DNA of 30,252 nucleotides from DATHYU01 sp033722675 (GTDB lineage: Bacteria > Actinomycetota > Acidimicrobiia > Spongiisociales > UBA11373): contig JAWVYO010000021.1 in the NCBI GenBank assembly GCA_033722675.1, positions 1 to 30,252 of the forward strand, written 5' to 3'. The first letter of the stretch is position 1, and the number at the start of each line of letters is the position of its first letter. Below the pieces are notes generated by a model. It worked only from the letters and a program-made list of their open reading frames with translations. It was not told the origin of the DNA and did no database searches. The position numbers were made by a program, and so were the translations under genes. Shown here piece by piece: positions 7,835 to 14,538 of this stretch.

Positions 7835-7918
7835 CTAGCCGCGGCCGGCGTTGGGCTTGCGGCCGTGGTTGGCCTTCTTGCGTCGCGCTTGACGCTTGCG
7901 TCGCTTTGCCTTCGCCAT
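7835..7918 (-). CDS. Ribosomal protein bL37-like, 27 residues
   Basis: This very short, strongly basic protein reads MAKAKRRKRQARRKK followed by ANHGRKPNAGRG. From memory, the actinobacterial large-subunit protein bL37 (24 residues in mycobacteria) starts MAKRGRKKR and ends KANHGKRPN plus one residue. The shared ANHG-[KR]-[KR]-PN ending and MAK start are the basis for the call. It would sit on the 50S subunit and contact rRNA. A TACGCT box lies eight bases upstream of the ATG on the minus strand, giving a leaderless mRNA and supporting a real gene despite the size. Its ATG overlaps, on the other strand, the possible ATG of the DUF192-like gene in the bases CCATGG. Genes this short are often missed. 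Confidence 0.75.
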   Translation of the reverse strand: MAKAKRRKRQARRKKANHGRKPNAGRG

Positions 7919-8252
7919 GGTCCGGCAGCGTATCAGCCTCCACCACCCCCACAACCCGACCTGGTCGTCCGGGCCCGTCCTCGAGGTGACCGGCCCGCTC
8001 CAGCGGCTCCGCGGCACGAGGGCCGTTCCTGCGGGCCACGGGGTGCTGCTGCGCACGCGCTCGATCCACACGGTCGGCCTCACGAGACCCCTGCTCGTCG
8101 TGTCGCTCGGCGAGTCCCTGGTCGTGCGGTCGAGCGCGGTCGTGGACCCCGGCTGCGTGGTCGTGGACCTCGGAGCCCGGTGGGTCCTGGAGCTCCCGCC
8201 GACGCGGTCGCCCCCGGCCGCCGGGATGCGGTTGCGTAGGGTCGGCGGATGA
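7917..8252 (+). CDS. DUF192-like small protein (start uncertain)
   Basis: The C-terminal two thirds resemble the small beta-barrel DUF192 family. The segment LQRLRGTRAVPAGHGVLLRT followed by RSIHTVGLTRPLLVVSLGE matches the family's RLRG, LLR and RSIHT-x-GM-x-F-P pattern, and WVLELPP is the usual closing strand. Function is unknown; some relatives are exported, but no signal peptide is visible here. Two starts are possible: ATG at 7917, giving 111 residues but overlapping the bL37 start on the other strand, or GTG at 7986, giving 88 residues. Neither has a good Shine-Dalgarno or -10 box. I list the longer form because it keeps the first beta strand whole. Its TGA overlaps the ATG of rsmI (ATGA). 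Confidence 0.5.
   Translation: MVRQRISLHHPHNPTWSSGPVLEVTGPLQRLRGTRAVPAGHGVLLRTRSIHTVGLTRPLLVVSLGESLVVRSSAVVDPGCVVVDLGARWVLELPPTRSPPAAGMRLRRVGG
8237..8242 (+). promoter_or_regulatory. Possible -10 box TAGGGT of rsmI
   Basis: TAGGGT ends six bases before the rsmI ATG and lies inside the end of the DUF192-like gene. It would let rsmI be transcribed alone as a leaderless mRNA in addition to any readthrough. Confidence 0.35.
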
Positions 8253-9073
8253 CGCAGGGAACCCTGGTGCTCTGTGGCGGTCCGATCGGCAACCTCGGCG
8301 ACGCCGCCCCGCGGCTCGCCGAGGCGCTCGCGGGTGCGGACGTCGTGTACGCAGAGGACACCCGCCGCGCCCGGACGCTCTTCGATCGTCTCGGTGTCAC
8401 GACACCGCTGCGGTCCTACTTCGTCGGCAACGAGGACCGCCGCGCCGAGGAGATCGGCCGGCGGCTGAGCGGTGGAGAGACGGTCGCCGTCCTGACGGAC
8501 GCCGGGATGCCGGCGATCGCCGATCCCGGGCTGTCCGCCGTTCGCGCCGCCGTGAAGGCGGAGGCGACGGTGACCGTGGTGCCCGGGCCGAGCGCGGTGA
8601 CGGCGGCGCTGGCCGTCGCCGGGATGCCGGCGGATCGGTTCGTGTTCGAGGGATTTCTCCCCAGGACCGGGAGCGACCGGAGCGCCCGGCTCGCCGCGAT
8701 CGGCGCCGAGACGAGGACGGTGGTGCTGTTCTGCGCTCCGAAGCGCCTCGTCGGCGACCTGGAGGATTTGACGCGCGCCTGCGGGGACCGGGACGTGGTG
8801 GTGTGCCGGGAGCTGACGAAGCGGTTCGAGGAGACGTGGCGGGGCCGTCTCGTGACGGCCTCGCAGGCATGGGCGGAACGGGATGTGCGGGGCGAGGTGA
8901 CCGTGGTGCTCGCCGGTGGAGCGGAGCCCGAACCGTCGCTCGACGCCGCCCTCGCGGAGGTGCGGACCCGGGTGGCGGGGGGCGAGCCGCTCAGTGCCGC
9001 CGTGCGGGCGGTGGCGGAGGCGAGCGGCGTCCGCCGCAACGCCCTCTACGAGGCGGCGTTAGCCGAGATCTGA
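8249..9073 (+). CDS. rsmI: 16S rRNA (cytidine-1402 2'-O) methyltransferase
   Basis: RsmI methylates the ribose of C1402 in the 16S rRNA P-site region using S-adenosylmethionine. The 274-residue protein has the tetrapyrrole-methylase fold motifs in order: GGPIGNLGD near the start (usually TPIGNLGD), YAEDTRRARTLFDRLG, VLTDAGMPAIADPG, the SAM-binding VVPGPSAVTAALAVAGMP, and FEGFLPR followed by RELTKRFEE. The ATG start overlaps the preceding stop as ATGA. In Mycobacterium rsmI also lies beside metG and tatD, which agrees with this neighbourhood. Its 3' end overlaps the end of the convergent AbrB-type gene by 15 bases. Confidence 0.96.
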   Translation: MTQGTLVLCGGPIGNLGDAAPRLAEALAGADVVYAEDTRRARTLFDRLGVTTPLRSYFVGNEDRRAEEIGRRLSGGETVAVLTDAGMPAIADPGLSAVRAAVKAEATVTVVPGPSAVTAALAVAGMPADRFVFEGFLPRTGSDRSARLAAIGAETRTVVLFCAPKRLVGDLEDLTRACGDRDVVVCRELTKRFEETWRGRLVTASQAWAERDVRGEVTVVLAGGAEPEPSLDAALAEVRTRVAGGEPLSAAVRAVAEASGVRRNALYEAALAEI

Positions 9074-9292
9074 GCGGCAGGAGGCGCAGATGCCCTTGCC
9101 CTTGAAGGCGGCCACCTCGGTGGTGGAGCCGCAGAAGGTGCAGGTGTCCTCGAGCTTGCGGAGGACGATGTCGTCGCCGGAGACGGAGATGGCGAGTTCG
9201 TCGCCCTCGCGGATGTTGAAGAGGCGTCGGGTCTCGGCGGGCACCACGATGCGCCCCAGGTCGTCGATCTTTCGGACGATGCCGGTGTTCAT
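9059..9292 (-). CDS. AbrB/SpoVT-type regulator with C-terminal zinc ribbon
   Basis: The 77-residue protein begins with a swapped-hairpin AbrB DNA-binding domain (residues 1-47), seen in MNTGIVRKIDDLGRIVVPAE with the conserved GRIVVP core. It is followed by a CxxC-x14-CxxC zinc ribbon (Cys51, Cys54, Cys69, Cys72). It should bind DNA as a dimer and act as a transcription factor; targets are unknown. The ATG at 9292 fits the family N-terminus, and GAGGAGG lies 14-20 bases upstream. An in-frame extension toward 9370 is unlikely. The gene is convergent with rsmI, sharing 15 bases, and divergent from the adenosine-deaminase-type gene, which it might control; that is inference from position. Confidence 0.9.
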   Translation of the reverse strand: MNTGIVRKIDDLGRIVVPAETRRLFNIREGDELAISVSGDDIVLRKLEDTCTFCGSTTEVAAFKGKGICASCRSDLG

Positions 9293-9411
9293 GGCTGAGG
9301 GTGCCCTCCTCGGGCGGTCTCGGTCGATGTCTCCACCACACGATATCCAGCTGCGGCGACTCCGAAACATCCCGGTTCCGCCGCCCCGCGGGCACCGCCC
9401 GCCCGGCGCCG

Positions 9412-9417
9412 GTACGC
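9412..9417 (+). promoter_or_regulatory. -10 box TACGCT of the adenosine deaminase gene
   Basis: TACGCT is the same hexamer used at several leaderless genes in the window. Here a leader of about 24 bases would follow, carrying GGAGGG before the proposed ATC start at 9448. Placing the promoter here rules out the far-upstream GTG at 9301 as start. Confidence 0.5.
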
Positions 9418-9447
9418 TCTCGGCCCCGCTGCCGGAGGGTCTCCGCC

Positions 9448-10452
9448 ATCGACGACGCCGTCATCCGTTCGCTCCCCAAGGTGGAACTCCACGTCCACCT
9501 CGAGGGCACGATCACGGCGGCCACCGCGCTCGAGCTCGCACGACGCCACGCCGTCGACGGTTCGGCGATCGCCGGCCTCGTCGACGGCGGCTACCCGGGG
9601 CGATTCAGGGACTTCGCCCACTTCGTCGAGCTCTACGTGGCGGTCAGCTCGCTGATCCGGACGCCGGCCGACCTCGAGGCGGTGGCTGCCGGGTTCGTCC
9701 GCCAACAGGCGGACCAGGGGATCCTCCACACGGAGGCGACGTTCACGGCGACCACCCACGTCGCCAACGGCATGGACCCCCACCGGATGTGGCGAGCGCT
9801 CCGGGACGGGTTCGCGACGGAGCCCCGCACCTCGGTCGGCCTCATCGTGGACGCCGTTCGCGACCTCGGCGCCGAGAACGCCCGCCGGACGATCGAGCTC
9901 GTCGCCGACGCCGACGCCCCGATCGTCGCCCTCGGCCTGGCGGGCATCGAGACGGCCCGGCCGATCGAGGAGTTCTCGATGCTTCGAGAGGCGGCCGACG
10001 ACCTGGGCATCGGCCTCGTCGTCCACGCCGGCGAGACCGGTCCGCCCTCAGAGGTGGCCGGGGCCCTCGACCTCGGCGTCGATCGCGTCGCGCACGGGAT
10101 CTCGGCGGTCCGTGATCCGGCCGTGCTGGCCAGGATCGTGGACGAGGGGGTGCCGATCGACGTGTGTCCGACCTCCAACGTGGTGCTCGGCGTCGTGGCG
10201 GACTATGACGACCACCCCCTCGCGGAGCTGTGGGCGTCGGGTGCCCGGCTCACCATCGGATCCGACGACCCACCGTTCTTCGGGACGACGCTGGTCGCCG
10301 AGTTGCAGCACGCGGTGCGGATGGCGGGTCTCGGACCCGGAGGGCTCGAGCGGCTCCAGCGCACCGCCGTCGACGCGTCGTTCCTCGGGTCGGCGGAGCG
10401 ACGGGCCATCCACGGGCGGATCGATGCATGGGCGGCCACCCACGCCCCCTGA
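9448..10452 (+). CDS. add: Adenosine deaminase family protein (apparent ATC start)
   Basis: The enzyme deaminates adenosine or a related adenine compound (adenine or aminofutalosine are possible) in purine metabolism. Zinc ligands and catalytic residues are visible: LPKVELHVHLEG (His15, His17), VVHAGETG, VDRVAHGISA and the late SDDPPFFGT. Length is 334 residues, usual for the family. The start is odd. The frame has no ATG, GTG or TTG between a GTG at 9301 and the GTG inside the KVELH motif. An ATC at 9448 lies eight bases after GGAGGG and gives eight residues before LPKVELH, the normal length. Either ATC initiates or a former ATG carries a one-base change or error. The gene diverges from the AbrB-type regulator and precedes metG. 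Confidence 0.88.
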   Translation: MDDAVIRSLPKVELHVHLEGTITAATALELARRHAVDGSAIAGLVDGGYPGRFRDFAHFVELYVAVSSLIRTPADLEAVAAGFVRQQADQGILHTEATFTATTHVANGMDPHRMWRALRDGFATEPRTSVGLIVDAVRDLGAENARRTIELVADADAPIVALGLAGIETARPIEEFSMLREAADDLGIGLVVHAGETGPPSEVAGALDLGVDRVAHGISAVRDPAVLARIVDEGVPIDVCPTSNVVLGVVADYDDHPLAELWASGARLTIGSDDPPFFGTTLVAELQHAVRMAGLGPGGLERLQRTAVDASFLGSAERRAIHGRIDAWAATHAP

Positions 10453-10472
10453 GCCGGCCCCCCGGCGAGCGC

Positions 10473-10478
10473 TACGCT
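10473..10478 (+). promoter_or_regulatory. -10 box TACGCT of metG
   Basis: TACGCT lies 13 bases before the metG ATG, so the mRNA leader would be about five bases. There is no room for a T-box or SAM riboswitch and no Shine-Dalgarno site. It probably drives the metG-tatD-rsmA-ispE operon. Confidence 0.5.
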
Positions 10479-10491
10479 GACCGGCCGAGCG

Positions 10492-12009
10492 ATGAAGTAC
10501 CTCTCGACCCCGATCTACTACCCGAACGACCGGCCGCACATCGGGACGGCGTACACGACGCTCGTCGCCGACGCGGTCGCCCGGTACTGGCGCCTCGTGG
10601 GCGAGGACGTCTACAGCGTGACCGGCGTGGACGAGCACGGCTTGAAGATCCAACGCGAGGCCGAGGCGCGGGACCGGTCTCCCCAGGAATGGGTCGACGA
10701 GATCGTCGAGTACTTCCACGAGACGTGGGAGCTCCTCGACATGGAGTTCGACGACTTCATCCGCACCACCGAGGAGCGCCATCACGCCACCGTCCGCGAG
10801 TTGCTGCAGCGGATGCACGACAACGGCGACACCTACACGGCCCGGTACGAGGGCCCCTACTGCGTCCGCTGCGAGGCGTACTACACCACCGACGAGCTCG
10901 TCGACGGCTGCTGTCCGATCCACGGGACGGAGGTGGAGATCCACGCCGAGGACAACTGGTTCTTCCGCCTGTCCGCGTACGGCGACCGACTCCTCGCCCA
11001 CATCGAGGAGCATCCGGACTTCATCACCCCCGACACCCGCCGCAACGAGGTGATCGGGTTCATCCGTCAGGGTCTCGAGGACATCTCGATGAGCCGGTCG
11101 TCGCTCACCTGGGGTGTCCCCTTGCCGTGGGACGAGAGCCAGGTCGCCTACGTGTGGTTCGACGCGCTCATCAACTACGTGTCGGCGGCGGGCTTCTCCG
11201 ACGACCCGGAACGGTTCGAACGCCAGTGGCCGGCTTGGGCGCACCTCGTCGGCAAGGACATCCTCCGCTTCCACGCCGTGTACTGGCCGGCGATGCTCAT
11301 GTCGGCGGGCCTCCCGCTCCCTCGTCAGGTGGCCGTGCACGGGTTCCTGCTCGTGAGCGGCGAGAAGATGTCGAAGTCGAACGCGACACAGATCCTGCCG
11401 GCCGAGCTGGTGGAGACGTTCGGGGCGGACGGGTACCGCTACTTCTTTCTCCGTGACGTCTCGTTCGGTCCGGACAGCAACTTCTCCTGGGAGGGCATGG
11501 TCGAGCGCTACAACGCCGACCTCGCGAACGACTTCGGGAACCTGGCGAACCGGGTCCTGAACCTGGCCGAGAGGTACCGGGAGGGTCTCGTGCCGCCCAG
11601 GGCGGCGTCCGGTGAGGCCGAGACCCCGCTTCGGGACGCGGCCGCCGAAGCGGTTGCCGCCATGGAGGGGTTCGGCGAGTTCCGCACGCGGACGGCCCTC
11701 GAAGCCGTGTGGCGGCTCTTCGGGGCCGGGAACGCCTATCTGGAGGCGACGGAACCCTGGAAGCTGGCGAAGGACCCTGCCGCCGCCGAGCGCCTCGACG
11801 AGGTGCTCACCGCCGCGCTCGAGTGCCTCCGGGTCGGGGCGATCCTCGTCTGGCCGGCCATGCCGGGCGCCGCCGAGCGCCTCTGGGCGAAGCTGGGTCT
11901 CGCCGGCTCGCCCGGCGACGGCCCGCTCGCCGCGACCGCCGCCTTCGGCGTGTTCCCCGAGACCCGCGTGACGAAGGGCGATCCACTCTTCCCCCGGATC
12001 GAGGCGTGA
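10492..12009 (+). CDS. metG: Methionyl-tRNA synthetase
   Basis: MetRS charges tRNA-Met, including the initiator. The 505-residue class I synthetase starts MKYLSTPIYYPNDRPHIGTAY, with the HIGH-type signature at residues 16-19. A zinc-binding insert follows (Cys124, Cys127, then Cys141 and His144). The KMSKS loop is exact (GEKMSKSNATQI, Lys292-Ser296), and a helical anticodon-binding domain closes the protein. There is no C-terminal EMAP/tRNA-binding domain, as in the shorter actinobacterial form. It opens a tightly packed operon: the TGA overlaps the GTG of tatD (GTGA). The very short leader implies that regulation does not use a long mRNA structure. Confidence 0.97.
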   Translation: MKYLSTPIYYPNDRPHIGTAYTTLVADAVARYWRLVGEDVYSVTGVDEHGLKIQREAEARDRSPQEWVDEIVEYFHETWELLDMEFDDFIRTTEERHHATVRELLQRMHDNGDTYTARYEGPYCVRCEAYYTTDELVDGCCPIHGTEVEIHAEDNWFFRLSAYGDRLLAHIEEHPDFITPDTRRNEVIGFIRQGLEDISMSRSSLTWGVPLPWDESQVAYVWFDALINYVSAAGFSDDPERFERQWPAWAHLVGKDILRFHAVYWPAMLMSAGLPLPRQVAVHGFLLVSGEKMSKSNATQILPAELVETFGADGYRYFFLRDVSFGPDSNFSWEGMVERYNADLANDFGNLANRVLNLAERYREGLVPPRAASGEAETPLRDAAAEAVAAMEGFGEFRTRTALEAVWRLFGAGNAYLEATEPWKLAKDPAAAERLDEVLTAALECLRVGAILVWPAMPGAAERLWAKLGLAGSPGDGPLAATAAFGVFPETRVTKGDPLFPRIEA

Positions 12010-12761
12010 GCGGCTGGGTCGACTCGCACTGCCACCTCCACATGGCGGCCGAGGATCCGGCGATCGTGCTTCGACGGGCCGTCGAGGCCGGAGTGGACTG
12101 GATCGTCTGTCCCGGCACCGACACATCGTCGTCACTCGCAGCGCGAGACCTGGCGGCCGCCCATCCCGATCGGATCGTGTGGTCGGCGGGTCTCCATCCC
12201 CACGAGGCCGAGCGCTGGCCGGCCGAGCGCGACGCCATCGCCGAGCTCGCCGCCGGCGCCTCGGCCGTGGGCGAGTGCGGCCTGGACTTCTACCGGAACC
12301 TGGCGTCGCGGGAGGCGCAGCTCTCGGCGTTCCGGGACCAGCTCGCCCTCGCCGCCGACCTCGACAAGCCGGTCATCGTGCACTGCCGCGACGCCTTCGC
12401 CGAGGTGCACGAGGAGATCGAGCGGGCAGGTGTCGCCGAGCGGACCGTCCTGCACTGTTGGAGTGGCGGGCCCCGGTGGGCGCGGCGGTTCCGCGATCTC
12501 GGCGTGACGTTCAGCCTGGCCGGCCCCATCACCTTCGAGACGGGTGACACCGTGCGTCGCGGGGCGGCCGAGGCGCCGCCCGACCGCACGATGGTCGAAA
12601 CGGACACGCCCTACCTGACGCCGCCCCCGAATCGCCGGGACCCCAACGAGCCGGCGAACGTCGTCGCGGTGGGGGAGGCCCTCGCCGACGTCTGGGGCAT
12701 GGAGGTCGACCGGGTGCGCGAGCTCACCACGGCGACGGCGGCGCGGGTCTTCGGTCGATGA
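12006..12761 (+). CDS. tatD: TatD family metal-dependent deoxyribonuclease
   Basis: TatD enzymes are TIM-barrel metal-dependent hydrolases with 3'-5' DNase activity, linked to DNA repair. The 251-residue protein shows the ordered metal ligands: VDSHCHLHM near the start (His-x-His), GECGLDFYR, KPVIVHCRDA, VLHCWSGG and ETDTPYLTP with the catalytic Asp. The GTG start overlaps the metG stop and aligns with the family N-terminus; the same frame is open upstream but that is metG in another phase. In Mycobacterium tatD is followed by rpfB before ksgA/rsmA; here rsmA follows directly with an ATGA overlap and no resuscitation-promoting factor gene. Confidence 0.94.
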   Translation: MSGWVDSHCHLHMAAEDPAIVLRRAVEAGVDWIVCPGTDTSSSLAARDLAAAHPDRIVWSAGLHPHEAERWPAERDAIAELAAGASAVGECGLDFYRNLASREAQLSAFRDQLALAADLDKPVIVHCRDAFAEVHEEIERAGVAERTVLHCWSGGPRWARRFRDLGVTFSLAGPITFETGDTVRRGAAEAPPDRTMVETDTPYLTPPPNRRDPNEPANVVAVGEALADVWGMEVDRVRELTTATAARVFGR

Positions 12762-13567
12762 GCGGTGATCCGCTCGGCGGGGCGACGACGGCGGACCTGC
12801 TGCGTCGCCACGACCTCCGGACGACGAAGGCGCTCGGCCAGCACTTTCTCGTCGACCCGAACACCACCCGCCGCATCGTGGAGGTGGCCGGCGTCGGTCC
12901 CGGCGACCGGGTGCTCGAGATCGGGGCCGGCGCGGGCACGCTCACCCGTGCCCTCGCCGCGACGGGCGCCCGGGTGGTCGCCTTCGAGATCGACGAGCGT
13001 CTCCGGCCGGTCCTCGGCGAGGTGCTCGACGGGTTCGACGTCGATCTGCGCTTCGCCGACGCCGCGACGGCCGATCTCGTCGGCCTCGTCGCCGGCGGGT
13101 CGTGGACGCTCGTGGCGAACCTGCCCTACAACGTGGGCACGCCCCTCGTGCTCGACCTGCTCCGGACCGCCCCCGCCATCGAACGGTTCGTCGTCATGCT
13201 CCAGCGCGAGGCGGTGGAGCGGCTCGCCGCCCCGCCGGGCTCGAGGGTCTATGGCCTCCCGTCGGTGGTCTGTGCGATCCACGGTGAGGTCGAGGTGGCG
13301 ATGCGGGTGCCGCCGACCGTGTTCCTGCCGCGCCCGAAGGTCGAGTCCGCCGTCGCCGTCGTGACGCGCTCGCCGGCTCCCGAGCTCGCCGACGTGGCGA
13401 TCGATCTGGCGGCGCAGGCGTTCGGACAGCGTCGCAAGATGCTGCGGAGCTCCCTGCGGGGCGTCGCGTCGTCCGAGGACCTGGCGGCCGCCGGCATCGA
13501 TCCCACCGCACGGCCCGAGCAGGTCGGTGCCGAGGGGTTCCTCGCGCTCGCCGGGGTCCTGCGATGA
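12758..13567 (+). CDS. rsmA: 16S rRNA dimethyladenosine transferase
   Basis: RsmA (KsgA) dimethylates A1518 and A1519 of 16S rRNA late in small-subunit assembly. The 269-residue protein has the hallmark KALGQHFLVDPN (residues 24-35), the SAM-binding VLEIGAGAGTLT, the acidic EIDERL at the end of strand 2 and the catalytic NLPYNVGTPL. The C-terminal helical domain includes FGQRRKMLRSSL, typical of the family. Its ATG overlaps the tatD stop, and its own TGA overlaps the ATG of ispE (ATGA). It therefore lies in the middle of the metG operon and is probably translated by coupling. Confidence 0.97.
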   Translation: MSGDPLGGATTADLLRRHDLRTTKALGQHFLVDPNTTRRIVEVAGVGPGDRVLEIGAGAGTLTRALAATGARVVAFEIDERLRPVLGEVLDGFDVDLRFADAATADLVGLVAGGSWTLVANLPYNVGTPLVLDLLRTAPAIERFVVMLQREAVERLAAPPGSRVYGLPSVVCAIHGEVEVAMRVPPTVFLPRPKVESAVAVVTRSPAPELADVAIDLAAQAFGQRRKMLRSSLRGVASSEDLAAAGIDPTARPEQVGAEGFLALAGVLR

Positions 13568-14424
13568 GGGCCCGGGCGCGGGCGAAGATCAACCTGACGT
13601 TGCTCGTGCGTCCCCGCGACCGGACGGGGCTCCATCCGCTCCGTTCGCTCGTCCGATCCGTCGACTGGGAGGACGTGCTCGATCTCGTCGTCGACGACGA
13701 AGACCGGCTGGTCGTGGTCGGCGATGCCGCCGAGGGCGTGCCCGACGACGAGGCCAATCTGGCGTGGCGAGCCGTCGAGGAGGTGCGGCGGGTCGCAGGG
13801 CGCCAACGGCCGCTCACGATGCGGCTCGACAAGCGGATCCCCCACGCCGCCGGCCTGGGCGGCGGCTCCGCCGACGCGGCGGCGGCGCTTCGGCTCGCCG
13901 CCACGGTCCTCGGTCACCGCGGCGACATCGCCGCCTCCTCCCTCGGTGCCGATGTCCCCTTCTGCCTGCGGGGCGGATCGGCGTGGATGGAGGGCTACGG
14001 CGAGCGCATCACGGCGGTGCCGCTTCCCGCCGACTACGCCCTCGCCGTCGTCGTCCCGGAGATGGAACTCCCCACACCGGCCGTCTACGGGCGATGGGAC
14101 CAGCTCGGCGGTCCGGAGGGGGAGGAGGTGGGCCGCCGGGACCTCCCCGGCTCCCTGCGCGACGTCGGACCCGTTCGCAACGACCTCACGCCGGCGGCCA
14201 TCCATCTCCGGCCCGAACTCGGCGACCGGATCGCCGACCTGCGGAGACGGTGGGGGCAGCCGGTGGCGATGACCGGCAGCGGGTCGGCGCTCTTCGGGTT
14301 CTTCGGGACCCGGGCCGAGGCGGCCGAGGCCGTCGCCGAGGCCGGACCGTCGCGGGCGGCGCGCGCCGTCGAGCCGGTCGACGAGGGGGTCGTGCTCGTC
14401 GGGGACCCGCCGGATGGCCCGTAG
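13564..14424 (+). CDS. ispE: 4-diphosphocytidyl-2-C-methyl-D-erythritol kinase
   Basis: IspE phosphorylates CDP-methylerythritol in the MEP pathway to isoprenoids, using ATP. The 286-residue GHMP kinase has the N-terminal RARAKINLTLLV with the substrate-binding Lys and Asn. The ATP loop is PHAAGLGGGSADAAAAL, and the C-terminal GSGSALFGFFGT is the third GHMP motif. The ATG overlaps rsmA's stop, as in many actinobacteria where the two genes are neighbours. The gene ends one base before the -10 box of tRNA-Gln, so it closes the metG operon. Its presence implies that this organism makes isoprenoids by the MEP route. Confidence 0.96.
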   Translation: MRARARAKINLTLLVRPRDRTGLHPLRSLVRSVDWEDVLDLVVDDEDRLVVVGDAAEGVPDDEANLAWRAVEEVRRVAGRQRPLTMRLDKRIPHAAGLGGGSADAAAALRLAATVLGHRGDIAASSLGADVPFCLRGGSAWMEGYGERITAVPLPADYALAVVVPEMELPTPAVYGRWDQLGGPEGEEVGRRDLPGSLRDVGPVRNDLTPAAIHLRPELGDRIADLRRRWGQPVAMTGSGSALFGFFGTRAEAAEAVAEAGPSRAARAVEPVDEGVVLVGDPPDGP

Positions 14425-14430
14425 TACCGT
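14425..14430 (+). promoter_or_regulatory. -10 box TACCGT of tRNA-Gln
   Basis: TACCGT begins directly after the ispE stop codon. Transcription would start about seven bases later, some seven bases before the mature tRNA. The tRNA therefore probably has its own promoter. Confidence 0.45.
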
Positions 14431-14444
14431 GGCGCCGCCCCTGA

Positions 14445-14519
14445 TGGGGGGTGGTGTAACCGGCAGCACGCGGGGTTTTGGTCCCCGAAGTACGGGTTCG
14501 AGCCCTGTCCCCCCAGCCA
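14445..14519 (+). tRNA. tRNA-Gln (anticodon TTG), CCA encoded
   Basis: The cloverleaf can be folded by hand. The acceptor stem pairs TGGGGGG (14445-14451) with CCCCCCA (14509-14515). The anticodon stem CGGGG/CCCCG holds the loop TTTTGGT, whose positions 34-36 are TTG. The T arm ACGGG/CCTGT (one G-T pair) closes TTCGAGC. The discriminator base is G at 14516 and CCA is encoded at 14517-14519. The TTG anticodon reads CAA and, by wobble, CAG. It lies between ispE and glmU. Confidence 0.95.
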
Positions 14520-14538
14520 TCGAGGAAGGAGCATCGGC

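Noticed and set aside
10453..10491. T-box or SAM riboswitch before metG
   Set aside because: The gap is only 39 bases and the TACGCT box leaves a leader of about five bases, too short for either element.
10048..12135. Open frame of 695 codons on the minus strand opposite add and metG
   Set aside because: It is antisense to the complete metG coding sequence, without family motifs or a start signal.
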